DNA of 64,000 nucleotides from Polaribacter haliotis. Lineage in GTDB: Bacteria > Bacteroidota > Bacteroidia > Flavobacteriales > Flavobacteriaceae. Shown here in pieces: positions 35,003-44,291 of this stretch (its first letter is position 1; each line of letters begins with the position of its first letter). The stretch covers positions 3,420,001 to 3,484,000 of the forward strand of contig NZ_CP061813.1 of the NCBI RefSeq assembly GCF_014784055.1. The letters run 5' to 3'. Made by a program: the position numbers and the translations under genes. The notes beneath the pieces were generated by a model. That model ran no database searches. It worked only from the letters and a program-made list of their open reading frames with translations, and was not told the origin of the DNA.

Positions 35003-36274
35003 ATGAATGAAGACTTTTTGCATTATGTATGGAAATACAAGTTGTTTTCGAAAGTGGATTTACGAACTTTAAACAATAAAGTTTTAACAATTATAAAGGC
35101 AGGATTGCATAATAAAAATGCAGGTCCTGACTTTTTAAATGCTCAATTAAAAATTGAGAATCAAACTTGGGCAGGTAATGTAGAGATTCATGTAAAAGCG
35201 TCTGATTGGTATTTGCATAATCATGAAACAGATGCAAATTACGATGCTGTAATTTTACATGTTGTTTGGGAAAATGATGCAACTATTTACATGAAAAACA
35301 ACCAACCTTTACCCACTTTAGTTTTAAAAGATCTTGTAAATGAAAATGTTTTAAATAATTACAGAAATTTATTTTTAACACCAACAAGTTGGATTCCTTG
35401 CCAAAATTCTATTAAAATTGTTGATGGTTTTACATTAGATAATTGGAAAGAACGTTTATTTTTTGAGCGTTTGGAAAGAAAATCCGAAGAAATTAAAATT
35501 ATTTTAGAGAAAGAGAATAATAATTTCGAAGCTGTTTTATTTCAGTTATTAGCTAAAAATTTTGGACTGAAAGTGAATGGAGATGCTTTTTTACGTTTGG
35601 CACAATCTATAGATTTTTCAATTATACAAAAAGTAAGTTCTAATGAAAATCAGTTTTCGGCTTTGTTATTTGGTCAAGCTGGTTTTCTAGAAGATAAAAT
35701 TGAAGACGAATATCATCAGCAATTAAAAAACGAATATAAATACTTAGAGCACAAATTCAAATTGGAATTTATTCCTAAGAGTAACTTTTCATTTTTTAGA
35801 ATGCGTCCTAGTAATTTTCCTACCATTAGAATTGCGCAGTTGGTTTCATTGTTTCATGAGCAACAAAGTTTATTTTCTAAGTTGATAAATTTAGAAGAGT
35901 TAAAAGATTTTTATGCGCTGTTTTCTGTTGATGTTCAATCATTTTGGAAAACGCATTATAATTTTGAATCAACATCAAAATCTTCACATAAAAAATTAAC
36001 AAAATCATTTATCGATTTATTAATCATAAATACTGTAATTCCTTTGAAATTTTTATATCAAAAGAGTAGAGGAGAAGTAAATGAAGATTCTTTTATAAAT
36101 ATTCTAAAAAAGATAAAACCCGAAAAAAATAGTGTTATTTCTAAATTTGCTGAAATCGGAATTAATTCTAAAAATGCTTTTGAAACTCAAAGTTTATTGG
36201 AACTTAAAAATAATTATTGCGCACCCAAACGTTGTTTAGAGTGCGCAATAGGAAAAACTATTTTGAATAAATAA
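35003..36274 (+). CDS. DUF2851 family protein
   Basis: I chose the ATG at 35003 (MNEDFLHYVWKYKLF); a TTG two codons earlier is possible but not needed. The 423-residue protein matches DUF2851: GLHNKNAGPDFLNAQLKIE, TWAGNVEIHVKASDWYLHNH, YDAVILHVVWEND and the C-terminal Cys cluster YCAPKRCLECAIG (about 405-417), which could bind a metal. There is no signal peptide. Function unknown; the N-terminal part has been likened to a nuclease fold, but I cannot confirm it. The gene is divergent from the nitroreductase gene. Confidence 0.85.
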   Translation: MNEDFLHYVWKYKLFSKVDLRTLNNKVLTIIKAGLHNKNAGPDFLNAQLKIENQTWAGNVEIHVKASDWYLHNHETDANYDAVILHVVWENDATIYMKNNQPLPTLVLKDLVNENVLNNYRNLFLTPTSWIPCQNSIKIVDGFTLDNWKERLFFERLERKSEEIKIILEKENNNFEAVLFQLLAKNFGLKVNGDAFLRLAQSIDFSIIQKVSSNENQFSALLFGQAGFLEDKIEDEYHQQLKNEYKYLEHKFKLEFIPKSNFSFFRMRPSNFPTIRIAQLVSLFHEQQSLFSKLINLEELKDFYALFSVDVQSFWKTHYNFESTSKSSHKKLTKSFIDLLIINTVIPLKFLYQKSRGEVNEDSFINILKKIKPEKNSVISKFAEIGINSKNAFETQSLLELKNNYCAPKRCLECAIGKTILNK

Positions 36275-36278
36275 TATT

Positions 36279-38702
36279 TTATTTAGGATCTAAAATGTCA
36301 TTAACCATCGCCAAAGCATCTTTGTAATGGTATTTTGTAATTCTATTTACACCTCTTTTGCTGGCAACATTTAATTGATATTTTAAACTTTCTAATTCTC
36401 CACGAGCTATAGAAGAAATATCATAATTATTTGTGGATTTATTGTTCAATAAAGAACCTAAAACTGAAATAAAAGACTTTTGTAAGTTTCTTCTAAAAAT
36501 GGATACATTCTTAGTGGTATTTGTTTCAGAGAAAACTCCTCTTCTTAAATCTCTAACCATATCTGAAGCTGCATAGGTATTTGCATCAATAATTTCTGCA
36601 TTAATCATTCTGTTTAAAGTTCTGCTATTTAAAAGAGTTCTTAAGCTTCTGTTTTGATAACCAAGCATTCTTTCTGTATAACCAGTCTCGTTAATTTTGT
36701 TTAAAATATTTTTATCTAATAACCAATCTTGTGTTTCAAATACATTTTTTAATAACCAATTTAATGCTTCTTTTTGCTTTGCTTTAGAAACTACTTGATA
36801 AACATCTCCAGTTTGCGCTGGTTTTTTGTTGTATTCGTAAATACCACCAATATTTCCTGTAACATGACCAACATATCTACTCCAAACACTTAATAATTCG
36901 CCATATAATTCACTTAAATCGTTATAATCGTTTGTTTGATTAGAAGTCCAATTTGGTAAATTTTTAGCAACAATTTTAAGATTTTTTACACCATAAGTAC
37001 TCGATTTTACTTGGTCGTTTCCAATTCCTTCAGTTTGTGCAGAAGGATCGAAACGTTGTGCACCAAATCTATAAATTGGGTCTCCAGCTTTTTCTGAAAT
37101 CCATTTATCTAAAGTTCTTACTTCTTGTTCTGGGTAAGAAATATTTGGGATTTTACGATATCCCCAGTTGATAGAATAATGGTCATAAGGTCCTAATTGC
37201 CTTATAAAACGAATGTTTTTATCTCCAGGTTGTGCTACATAATTATATCTAGCATAATCCATAATTGTTGCTGCAATTCCGTTTTTCTGAGTAAAACTTC
37301 CAGAACGTAAAGAATCTGTTGGATATGCAAAACTTGCAGCCATATTATGTGGCAAACCTAAAGCATGCCCAACTTCGTGCGCAATTACCATTCGCATCAT
37401 ATCTCCAATTTCTTCATCTGGCGTATTTAAAGTTCTAGCAGAAGGATTTGCAGCGCCAGTTTCTAATAAATACCTGTTTCTGTAAGAACGTAAATGATTG
37501 TGATACCAAATAATATCACTCTCTAAAATTTCTCCAGATCTTGGGTCAGAAACACTTGGTCCCACTGCATTTCTTGTAGTACTTGCTACATATCTAATTG
37601 AAGAATAACGAACATCTTCCATGCTAAATTCTGGATCTTCCTCTGCAGTTGGTGGCATTTTTGCCATAATTGCATTTTTAAAACCGGCAGTTTCAAAAAC
37701 TGTTTGCCAATCGTCTACACCTTGCTTTATGTATTTTCTTAACTTTTCTGGAGTAGCAGGATCTAAATAATACACAATCGGTTTAATTGGTTCTACCAAT
37801 TCTCCTCTTGCATAAGCTGCAGGATCTTTTGGTTCCAATCGCCAACGTCTAATATATCTTTTGTCATCTGCCTTTAAAGCTTCTGAACTATAATCTACAT
37901 TTCCTAAAGAAAAATAACCCACTCTTTTATCGTAAATACGAGGCATCATTGGGTTTTCTGGTAATAAAATCATAGATTGATTGATGCGCATTGTAATAGT
38001 ATTTGTACTCCTGTTACTTGGAGGAGCATCTGAATCAAAAGAGAAATCTTGTATAACTTCAATATTTTTTGGGTAACTTTTAATTGAGTTTATAAAACTT
38101 CTAGAAGCATCTAGTCTTCTTACTTTATACCTACTTCTGTAAGAGGAAGGTAAACCAGAAATAGCTTTTACATCTGTAGAAAAGAATTTTGTAACATCTA
38201 CAATTACAGCAGTAGAATCTGTATTTTGAGTTTTAATTTCAAAAGCATAAATAACGGGTTCTAAGTTGTTTGCTTTTACAGATTTATAGATTGGTAAAGA
38301 GTCGTTTGCTATGGCATTGTAAGATTTTACTTTCAGTAAAATTTTATTTTTAAATTGTTCCCAAACAACCACTTGTGTGTTTATTTTTGAACCTGCATTT
38401 ACATAACCACCACCTAAACCAGAAGGTAATTCTTTAATTCTTGTAACCAAAAGCATTTCTTTTCCAAAATGAGATTTGGGAATTTCGTACATAAACTTAT
38501 CTTTTGTTTCGTGTACTTTAAAAAGTCCATCATCTGTTTTGGTTTCTGAAGTAACAAAATCCGAATATTTTGGAGTTTTACTTTTTTTAGTTTTAGAAGT
38601 ATCTTGATTTGATTTGTCCTTCGAATTTTTTCTTTGCGCTTCTGTAGAAAGTGAAATTGTAAAAGTGAAGATTAGAGAAAATAATAGTAGTTTTTTCATC
38701 AT
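36279..38702 (-). CDS. Exported zinc metalloprotease (DUF5117/DUF5118/DUF4953 family)
   Basis: The 807-residue protein has a signal peptide (residues 1 to about 22, ending STEAQ), a charged linker, DUF5118 and DUF5117 regions (about 45-260) and a metzincin-like catalytic domain (about 300-500) with VIAHEVGHALGLPHNMAAS, that is HExxHxxGxxH. A Met-turn-like ATIMDYARYNYVAQPGD follows. The C-terminal 250 residues are helical. It is probably periplasmic or at the surface; no T9SS sorting domain is present. The substrate is unknown. It stands alone, convergent with DUF2851. Confidence 0.92.
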   Translation of the reverse strand: MMKKLLLFSLIFTFTISLSTEAQRKNSKDKSNQDTSKTKKSKTPKYSDFVTSETKTDDGLFKVHETKDKFMYEIPKSHFGKEMLLVTRIKELPSGLGGGYVNAGSKINTQVVVWEQFKNKILLKVKSYNAIANDSLPIYKSVKANNLEPVIYAFEIKTQNTDSTAVIVDVTKFFSTDVKAISGLPSSYRSRYKVRRLDASRSFINSIKSYPKNIEVIQDFSFDSDAPPSNRSTNTITMRINQSMILLPENPMMPRIYDKRVGYFSLGNVDYSSEALKADDKRYIRRWRLEPKDPAAYARGELVEPIKPIVYYLDPATPEKLRKYIKQGVDDWQTVFETAGFKNAIMAKMPPTAEEDPEFSMEDVRYSSIRYVASTTRNAVGPSVSDPRSGEILESDIIWYHNHLRSYRNRYLLETGAANPSARTLNTPDEEIGDMMRMVIAHEVGHALGLPHNMAASFAYPTDSLRSGSFTQKNGIAATIMDYARYNYVAQPGDKNIRFIRQLGPYDHYSINWGYRKIPNISYPEQEVRTLDKWISEKAGDPIYRFGAQRFDPSAQTEGIGNDQVKSSTYGVKNLKIVAKNLPNWTSNQTNDYNDLSELYGELLSVWSRYVGHVTGNIGGIYEYNKKPAQTGDVYQVVSKAKQKEALNWLLKNVFETQDWLLDKNILNKINETGYTERMLGYQNRSLRTLLNSRTLNRMINAEIIDANTYAASDMVRDLRRGVFSETNTTKNVSIFRRNLQKSFISVLGSLLNNKSTNNYDISSIARGELESLKYQLNVASKRGVNRITKYHYKDALAMVNDILDPK

Positions 38703-38771
38703 TTGGTTTCGTTAGTAAATAGGTTGACTAAAATACCAAAAACAATTATAATTTTTTAAAATGATGTGTTA

Positions 38772-38804
38772 AAAAAAGCTCAAACAAAATGTTGGAGCTT
38801 TTTT
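38772..38804 (-). terminator. Intrinsic terminator of the E1 dehydrogenase gene
   Basis: AAAAAAGCTC (38772-38781) pairs with GAGCTTTTTT (38795-38804); AAC pairs with GTT inside. The T-run on the minus strand points to the gene ending at 38828. Confidence 0.8.
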
Positions 38805-38827
38805 ATAATATCTATTTAAAATAAGTT

Positions 38828-41281
38828 TTAATACAAACTCTTAAATTTATTAGGATTAGATTCATGCATAATCGCATATACTTTTTCAAAGATATCTTCT
38901 GCAGAAGGTTTAGAGAAATAATCTCCATCCGTTCCATAAGCTGGTCTGTGTGCTTTTGCAGTTAATGTTGCAGGCTTGCTATCTAAAAATTCGTAACCAT
39001 TTTGTTTTTCCAAAACTTCTTGTAAAATATATGCTGAAGCTCCTCCAGGAACATCTTCATCTACAACTAACAGTTTATTTGTTTTTGCTAAACTTTTTAC
39101 AATATCATGATTCAAATCAAAAGGTAATAAACTTTGTGCATCAATAATCTCAACATCAATACCCACTTGTAATAATTCTTTAGCAGTTTCTTCAACAATT
39201 CTTAAAGTAGAACCATAAGAAACAATCGTTATATCAGTACCTTTTTTTACAGTTTCTACCAAACCAATTGGTGTTTTAAATTCACCTAAATTTGTTGGTA
39301 ATTCTTCTTTTAAACGATAACCATTTAAACATTCAATTACTAAAGCTGGTTCGTCTCCTTCTAATAAAGTGTTGTAAAAACCAGCGGCTTTGGTCATGTT
39401 TCTTGGCACTAAAACGTGCATTCCTCGAACATTATTTATAATTCCACCCATTGGAGAACCAGCATGCCAAATTCCTTCTAATCTGTGTCCACGAGTTCTA
39501 ATAATTAAAGGTGCTTTCTGTTTACCAAAACTTCTATAATGAAGTGTTGCTAAATCGTCGCTCATAATTTGAAGCGCATATAATAAATAATCTAAATATT
39601 GTACTTCTGCAATGGGTCTTAGACCACGCATTGCAAGACCAATTCCTTGCCCAATAATGGTTGCTTCTCTAATTCCAGTATCAGAAATACGAATGTCGCC
39701 ATATTTGTCTTGAAGACCTTCCAGACCTTGATTTACATCACCAATAAAACCAGCATCTTCACCAAAAATAACTACTTCTGGATGCTTTTTTAAGATGGCA
39801 TCGAAATTATCTCTCATAACAATTCTAGCATCTACAATATTTTTGTTTTCTGAAAATGTTGGTTTATTTTCTTGAACATGAAGTGCGCCCAAATTACTTT
39901 CACTCATTAAAAATGAAGAATATTTGTTAGATGCGTCTTTAATACTAGATTTTATAAATTCTTTAAGTTCTGTTTTTTCTGTAAATTCTTCCTCTCTTAA
40001 ATAGCGAAGTGTTTTTCTAGCAGCTATTAAAATATCTTTACGAATAGGTTCTACGTTATTTTCTAAATCGCTTTTTAATTTTGAAATAAACGCACCATTA
40101 TTACTTTTAGTAGCTATTTTTTCTAATAACCTAACAGCAACAACTACTTCTGCTTTAATTTCGTTTGTGTAGGCTGCCCAAGCATTTCTTTTGGCTGTAG
40201 TTACTATTTTTTTAGCGTCTTTTTCTAATATTAGTAAATCTTCTTCAGAATCTACAAAACGTAATGTTTCTCCTGATTCTGTTTCCAATTCAAATTCTAA
40301 AATCCATTTTCGCATTTGAGTAATACAATCATGTTCTTTTTCCCACTGAAGCCTTTCTTTTCCTTTATATCTTTCATGAGAACCAGAAGTAGAATGTCCT
40401 TGAGGTTGTGTTAATTCTTTCACGTGAATTAAAACAGGGACATGTTCTTCGCGAGCAATTTTTGCAGCTTTACTGTAAGTGTCCATTAATTGAACATAAT
40501 CCCAGCCATTAATTACAAAAATTTCGTAACCATTTTTTTCATTATCTCTTTGGAAACCTTTTAAAATTTCAGAAATACTTTCTTTGGTTGTTTGGTGTTT
40601 TGCATGAACAGAAATTCCATATTCATCATCCCAAACACTCATTACCATTGGTACTTGTAAAACTCCTGCAGCATTTATGGTTTCAAAAAATAAACCTTCA
40701 CTAGTACTAGCGTTTCCAATAGTTCCCCAAGCAACTTCATTTCCTTGTTTCGAAAAATTAGATGTATGTTGTACGCTTTTTTCGTTTCTATATATTTTAG
40801 ATGCTTGTGCCAAACCTAATAAACGTGGCATTTGCCCAGCTGTTGGAGAAATATCTGAACTAGAATTGTATTGTTCAGTTAAGTTTTTCCAGCTTCCATC
40901 TTCATTTAAACTGTGTGTTGCAAAATGACCTCCCATTTGTCTTCCTGCAGACATTGGTTCTAAATCGATATTTGTATGTGCATACAAACCAGAAAAAAAC
41001 TGTTGTGCAGTTAACTCGCCAAGAGCCATCATAAAAGTTTGGTCTCTGTAATAACCAGATCTAAAATCTCCTTTTTTAAAGGCTTTAGCCATCGCTAATT
41101 GTGGCACTTCTTTACCATCACCAAAAATACCGAATTTAGCTTTTCCTGTTAAAACTTCTCTACGACCTAATAAACTACATTCTCTACTAATTTTAGCAAT
41201 CCTGTAGTCGTTTAAAACTTCCGCTTTAAAATCTTCAAAAGAAAGTTCTGTCTTGTTTTTAGAAAGTGTTTTTTCGAGCAT
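38828..41281 (-). CDS. Branched-chain 2-oxo acid dehydrogenase E1, fused alpha and beta subunits
   Basis: The 817-residue protein joins the E1-alpha (residues about 35-400) and E1-beta (about 480-800) chains that are separate in most bacteria; such fusions are common in Bacteroidota. The thiamine diphosphate site is seen as GNASTSEGLFFETINAAGVL and WDDEYGISVHAKHQTT; the beta part has VVIFGEDAGFIGDVNQGLEG, GHRLEGIWHAGSPMGG and LLVVDEDVPGGASAYI. It decarboxylates 2-oxo acids from Val, Leu and Ile (or pyruvate) for the E2 subunit, which is not in the window. It feeds branched-chain fatty acid synthesis. Single gene with its own promoter box and terminator. Confidence 0.93.
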   Translation of the reverse strand: MLEKTLSKNKTELSFEDFKAEVLNDYRIAKISRECSLLGRREVLTGKAKFGIFGDGKEVPQLAMAKAFKKGDFRSGYYRDQTFMMALGELTAQQFFSGLYAHTNIDLEPMSAGRQMGGHFATHSLNEDGSWKNLTEQYNSSSDISPTAGQMPRLLGLAQASKIYRNEKSVQHTSNFSKQGNEVAWGTIGNASTSEGLFFETINAAGVLQVPMVMSVWDDEYGISVHAKHQTTKESISEILKGFQRDNEKNGYEIFVINGWDYVQLMDTYSKAAKIAREEHVPVLIHVKELTQPQGHSTSGSHERYKGKERLQWEKEHDCITQMRKWILEFELETESGETLRFVDSEEDLLILEKDAKKIVTTAKRNAWAAYTNEIKAEVVVAVRLLEKIATKSNNGAFISKLKSDLENNVEPIRKDILIAARKTLRYLREEEFTEKTELKEFIKSSIKDASNKYSSFLMSESNLGALHVQENKPTFSENKNIVDARIVMRDNFDAILKKHPEVVIFGEDAGFIGDVNQGLEGLQDKYGDIRISDTGIREATIIGQGIGLAMRGLRPIAEVQYLDYLLYALQIMSDDLATLHYRSFGKQKAPLIIRTRGHRLEGIWHAGSPMGGIINNVRGMHVLVPRNMTKAAGFYNTLLEGDEPALVIECLNGYRLKEELPTNLGEFKTPIGLVETVKKGTDITIVSYGSTLRIVEETAKELLQVGIDVEIIDAQSLLPFDLNHDIVKSLAKTNKLLVVDEDVPGGASAYILQEVLEKQNGYEFLDSKPATLTAKAHRPAYGTDGDYFSKPSAEDIFEKVYAIMHESNPNKFKSLY

Positions 41282-41303
41282 TTTTCTTAGATTTTATCTT
41301 TTG

Positions 41304-41311
41304 CAAAGGTA
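41304..41311 (-). promoter_or_regulatory. Candidate -7 box (TACCTTTG) for the E1 dehydrogenase gene
   Basis: On the minus strand TACCTTTG is a perfect TAnnTTTG match, 22 bp before the ATG. The -33 half is not clear. Confidence 0.5.
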
Positions 41312-41480
41312 GTTTTTTTAGTTGATATTTAAAAATATAAATATTTATTAAACATTTCGTAATATTTTGTTGAATAATTACTTTTTGATTAAGAATAATG
41401 TAATAAAAAGTAAGTGTTGTTTTTTAGAGTTTAATTTTTTGTCAAATATAAAAATATTGATATTAAATTAATTTGACTTT

Positions 41481-44291
41481 TTAGAAGAAACCTCTTCTAA
41501 AAAAATTGTAGATAGAACCAAGATCGCCTGTAAAAGTAAATCGTATTTTTTGAGGATATGCTGCTTGGTTAATTTCCCAGCCATTATTAGAATATGTAGG
41601 AAAGTAGATTTCGAAAATATTATGAATAAAGTTTAAACGAATTCCGTTTTCGTAGCCAAAAAATAAGCGTTCGTTTCTATTTTTTAAGAAAGCAACATCA
41701 TTATAAAATTCTACCCATCTCCACAAACCTATACTAGAATTTAAAGATAGCATATACTGGTTGGCAAATCTTGTGGGTAATACCGATTTAAAACCACCTT
41801 CTGTGATTATAAATTGCTGACTAAAAATACCTGAGTCTTCAGAACGACCATAATAATTAAGTTGAAATAAATAATCGTTTGCTCTGTCTAATCCAAAACT
41901 AAAATAATCTCCTTGCGAGTTATTATGAAAAAATGCCCCTGCAAAAACTCTAAAATCTAACTGAGTGTCAGTTGAGGTTAATTTACGATATCTAAAGTCT
42001 ATGGCGGCTTTAGAGAAATTTTTAGAAAACTCTGTGCTAAAATTGTATCTTAATTCTTTAATTATATCTGGGTTAATGTAGTTATAGCTTAAACTAAAAA
42101 TACTGTAATTATCTTGCTCCGTTTTTTCTTGTAGTGGAGATACTTCTTTATCTATATGAACTAATTTTGCTCGAATAAACTCGCTACTAGCATCTCTTAA
42201 AGATTTTCTTTTAAATTGAATATCTACAAACGGGTTTAAGGAGCTATAGGATAAATCAGGAGCGTATTGCAAGGTGTTTCCTGCAATTCCATAAGATATT
42301 TTGTAAATACTCGTTTCTTCGAAAAATTGATTATACAAAATAGAAAAAGAACCATTTATCATTTGACTTTTTAATGCATATGCAGGAGCAATTCTAAATT
42401 CTAAATTTCTTTTTATAAGTGGTTTATTATGGAATTTCATTCCTAAAATTAATCCGTCATAAAAATTATAACCTACATTAGGTTGGTAAAATAGCTGGTT
42501 ATAATTTGGTGCTTTAACGTCTTTTATTAAAGTGAATTTAAAAGGTTTATTAAACAGTTTTTTCTTTGTATTGTACCAATTATCTAATGTATTGTATTCA
42601 GGATAAATATTTTCGTAGTTTAAAACCAGTTGGTCAAATTCGCCTTTTGGAACAGAAAATATTTTTGTAGAATCGATATTTGTAAGCCACTTTTTATATT
42701 TTATTTTTTTATCTTTTAATCCATAAAAAGCAATGGGAGCTGTAATGTTTCGCTTATTCTTAATTGTAACTTTTAAACTATCTTTTTCCTCCTTAACATT
42801 ATCAATCGAATAATCGATTTTTTTATTGGTAAGTAAATAGTCTTCAAAAAACCAATTAATATCTTTGTTTGTGTTTTTAGATAAAACTTCTTTAAAGTCG
42901 GTTGCGCAAGTTATTTTAAGTTTATGTTCTTGATAAAAACTATAAATACTTTTATCTAAAACATCGTTTCCTAAATAACCTTTTAAATAATTAAACCCTA
43001 AACCTGCTTTATATTTACTAACAATTTTTCTATTAAAATTAGATAGTGAATCTGCTGAGGTCGCTAAAGATTGATCTAAAAATTTTCTTGCTGTAAATTG
43101 ATATATAAGTGGGTATTTTTCGTTAAATTTTAATTTAGAAAAATTAAATCTTTTTAAAAACCAAGTATCAGAAGCTTTTCCTAATAATTTAATTTCTGGA
43201 TAAAATTTATTTACATATTCTAACATTAAGTAATTTTGTAGACCATCTAATAACCAATATTCTTTTCTTTCATTTATTAAAAGAGTTTGTTCTAAATATC
43301 TTTTAGAAATGGCTTTAAACATTTTAATATCGTATCTAAAAATATCGGAATAAGGGCTAATAAAATCCGGCAATTGTGTTAGACCATAAACCGGGTTTTT
43401 ACTTTGGGTAGCTTTATCTATATAAATTTTTTCAATTGGAAAATCTCCTAAGAAACCATTCAAAAACTGAATTTCTCGATTTAAAACGTCTTCTGTTAAA
43501 TTATGATCCAATTCTTCAACCAAAACATCTGTATAAATGGTGTGAGAATCTGTAGAAAATTTTTTAAAAGTTGGTGTTTTCTGAAAACTTAAAATAACAT
43601 CTTTTTTATGTTTGCCATATAAATTATATTGAAGAGAATTTGTTTTGTTAGTTTTCTGCTGTTTTAAACTGCTTTCTAAAGTAAGGTAATTTGGAGCTTT
43701 AATTTCAATATCGAAATTGGTGGTATTTTCAAATAAATCGTCTAAATTAAGGTTGCTCATTATTTGCCAACCATTTTTATAAACAGCTGGAGTTATATAC
43801 CAATATCTTAGATGATATCCATTATTATTCTTTCCATAACCCGTAAATTTTGCATTTGGAATTTTTACAATATATGTGATGTGGATACGAACACTTTTTT
43901 TAGGTTTTAAAGGTGTTTCTAAATATACTTCGAGAATATCTTGTTGGTTTTCTAATTCTTTATAAATGCTATTTTTAAAATTAATAGAAATATTTTTAAT
44001 TTTAGAATTCCCTAAATCTTCTTCTTTTCCGAAATATAAATCTTTCCTGAAATCTTCTATAAAGCGTATACAGAGAGGTGTATCTCTTCCTTTAAAACTA
44101 TTTGCCCAGTTATGAAAAAAAATACTATTTAATTCAGTATCAGAATCGTTATAATACACAATTTCTTGCTGAATTTGTAGAATGTCTTTAGCGACATTTA
44201 AAGTAGCCTTTATTTTTATTTCATTTTGTTGAGAAAACAAGCAAGATGAAATAAGACAGCATAATAATGATATATAAAAGTTCTTTTTCAA
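41481..44291 (-). CDS. Inactive M1-peptidase-like domain fused to an outer-membrane beta-barrel
   Basis: The 936-residue protein has a signal peptide (residues 1-20, ending CLFS), an N-terminal beta domain (about 22-245), an M1 gluzincin-like domain (about 255-500) and a C-terminal part (about 595-936) of alternating strands ending in RRGFF, typical of an outer-membrane barrel. Where an M1 enzyme has HExxH-x18-E, this one reads KRYLEQ (330-335) and WLLDGLQNYLMLEYV (346-360): the helices align but both His and the distal Glu are gone (Asp in its place). The GAMEN exopeptidase motif is also lost (YGLTQLPD). So it is probably a non-catalytic receptor or secretion-linked protein. It starts one base after the T9SS nuclease gene stops. 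Confidence 0.75.
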   Translation of the reverse strand: MKKNFYISLLCCLISSCLFSQQNEIKIKATLNVAKDILQIQQEIVYYNDSDTELNSIFFHNWANSFKGRDTPLCIRFIEDFRKDLYFGKEEDLGNSKIKNISINFKNSIYKELENQQDILEVYLETPLKPKKSVRIHITYIVKIPNAKFTGYGKNNNGYHLRYWYITPAVYKNGWQIMSNLNLDDLFENTTNFDIEIKAPNYLTLESSLKQQKTNKTNSLQYNLYGKHKKDVILSFQKTPTFKKFSTDSHTIYTDVLVEELDHNLTEDVLNREIQFLNGFLGDFPIEKIYIDKATQSKNPVYGLTQLPDFISPYSDIFRYDIKMFKAISKRYLEQTLLINERKEYWLLDGLQNYLMLEYVNKFYPEIKLLGKASDTWFLKRFNFSKLKFNEKYPLIYQFTARKFLDQSLATSADSLSNFNRKIVSKYKAGLGFNYLKGYLGNDVLDKSIYSFYQEHKLKITCATDFKEVLSKNTNKDINWFFEDYLLTNKKIDYSIDNVKEEKDSLKVTIKNKRNITAPIAFYGLKDKKIKYKKWLTNIDSTKIFSVPKGEFDQLVLNYENIYPEYNTLDNWYNTKKKLFNKPFKFTLIKDVKAPNYNQLFYQPNVGYNFYDGLILGMKFHNKPLIKRNLEFRIAPAYALKSQMINGSFSILYNQFFEETSIYKISYGIAGNTLQYAPDLSYSSLNPFVDIQFKRKSLRDASSEFIRAKLVHIDKEVSPLQEKTEQDNYSIFSLSYNYINPDIIKELRYNFSTEFSKNFSKAAIDFRYRKLTSTDTQLDFRVFAGAFFHNNSQGDYFSFGLDRANDYLFQLNYYGRSEDSGIFSQQFIITEGGFKSVLPTRFANQYMLSLNSSIGLWRWVEFYNDVAFLKNRNERLFFGYENGIRLNFIHNIFEIYFPTYSNNGWEINQAAYPQKIRFTFTGDLGSIYNFFRRGFF

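Noticed and set aside
36215..36250. 10-bp perfect inverted repeat TATTGCGCAC / GTGCGCAATA near the end of the DUF2851 gene
   Set aside because: It lies in coding sequence and arises from two Cys-Ala codon pairs (TGCGCA is itself palindromic) in the conserved YCxxKxCxxCAIG motif; no T-run follows.
41282..41480. 199-bp gap before the E1 dehydrogenase gene as a site for a small RNA or gene
   Set aside because: Apart from the TACCTTTG box it is plain A/T-rich sequence without stable hairpins or a coding frame.
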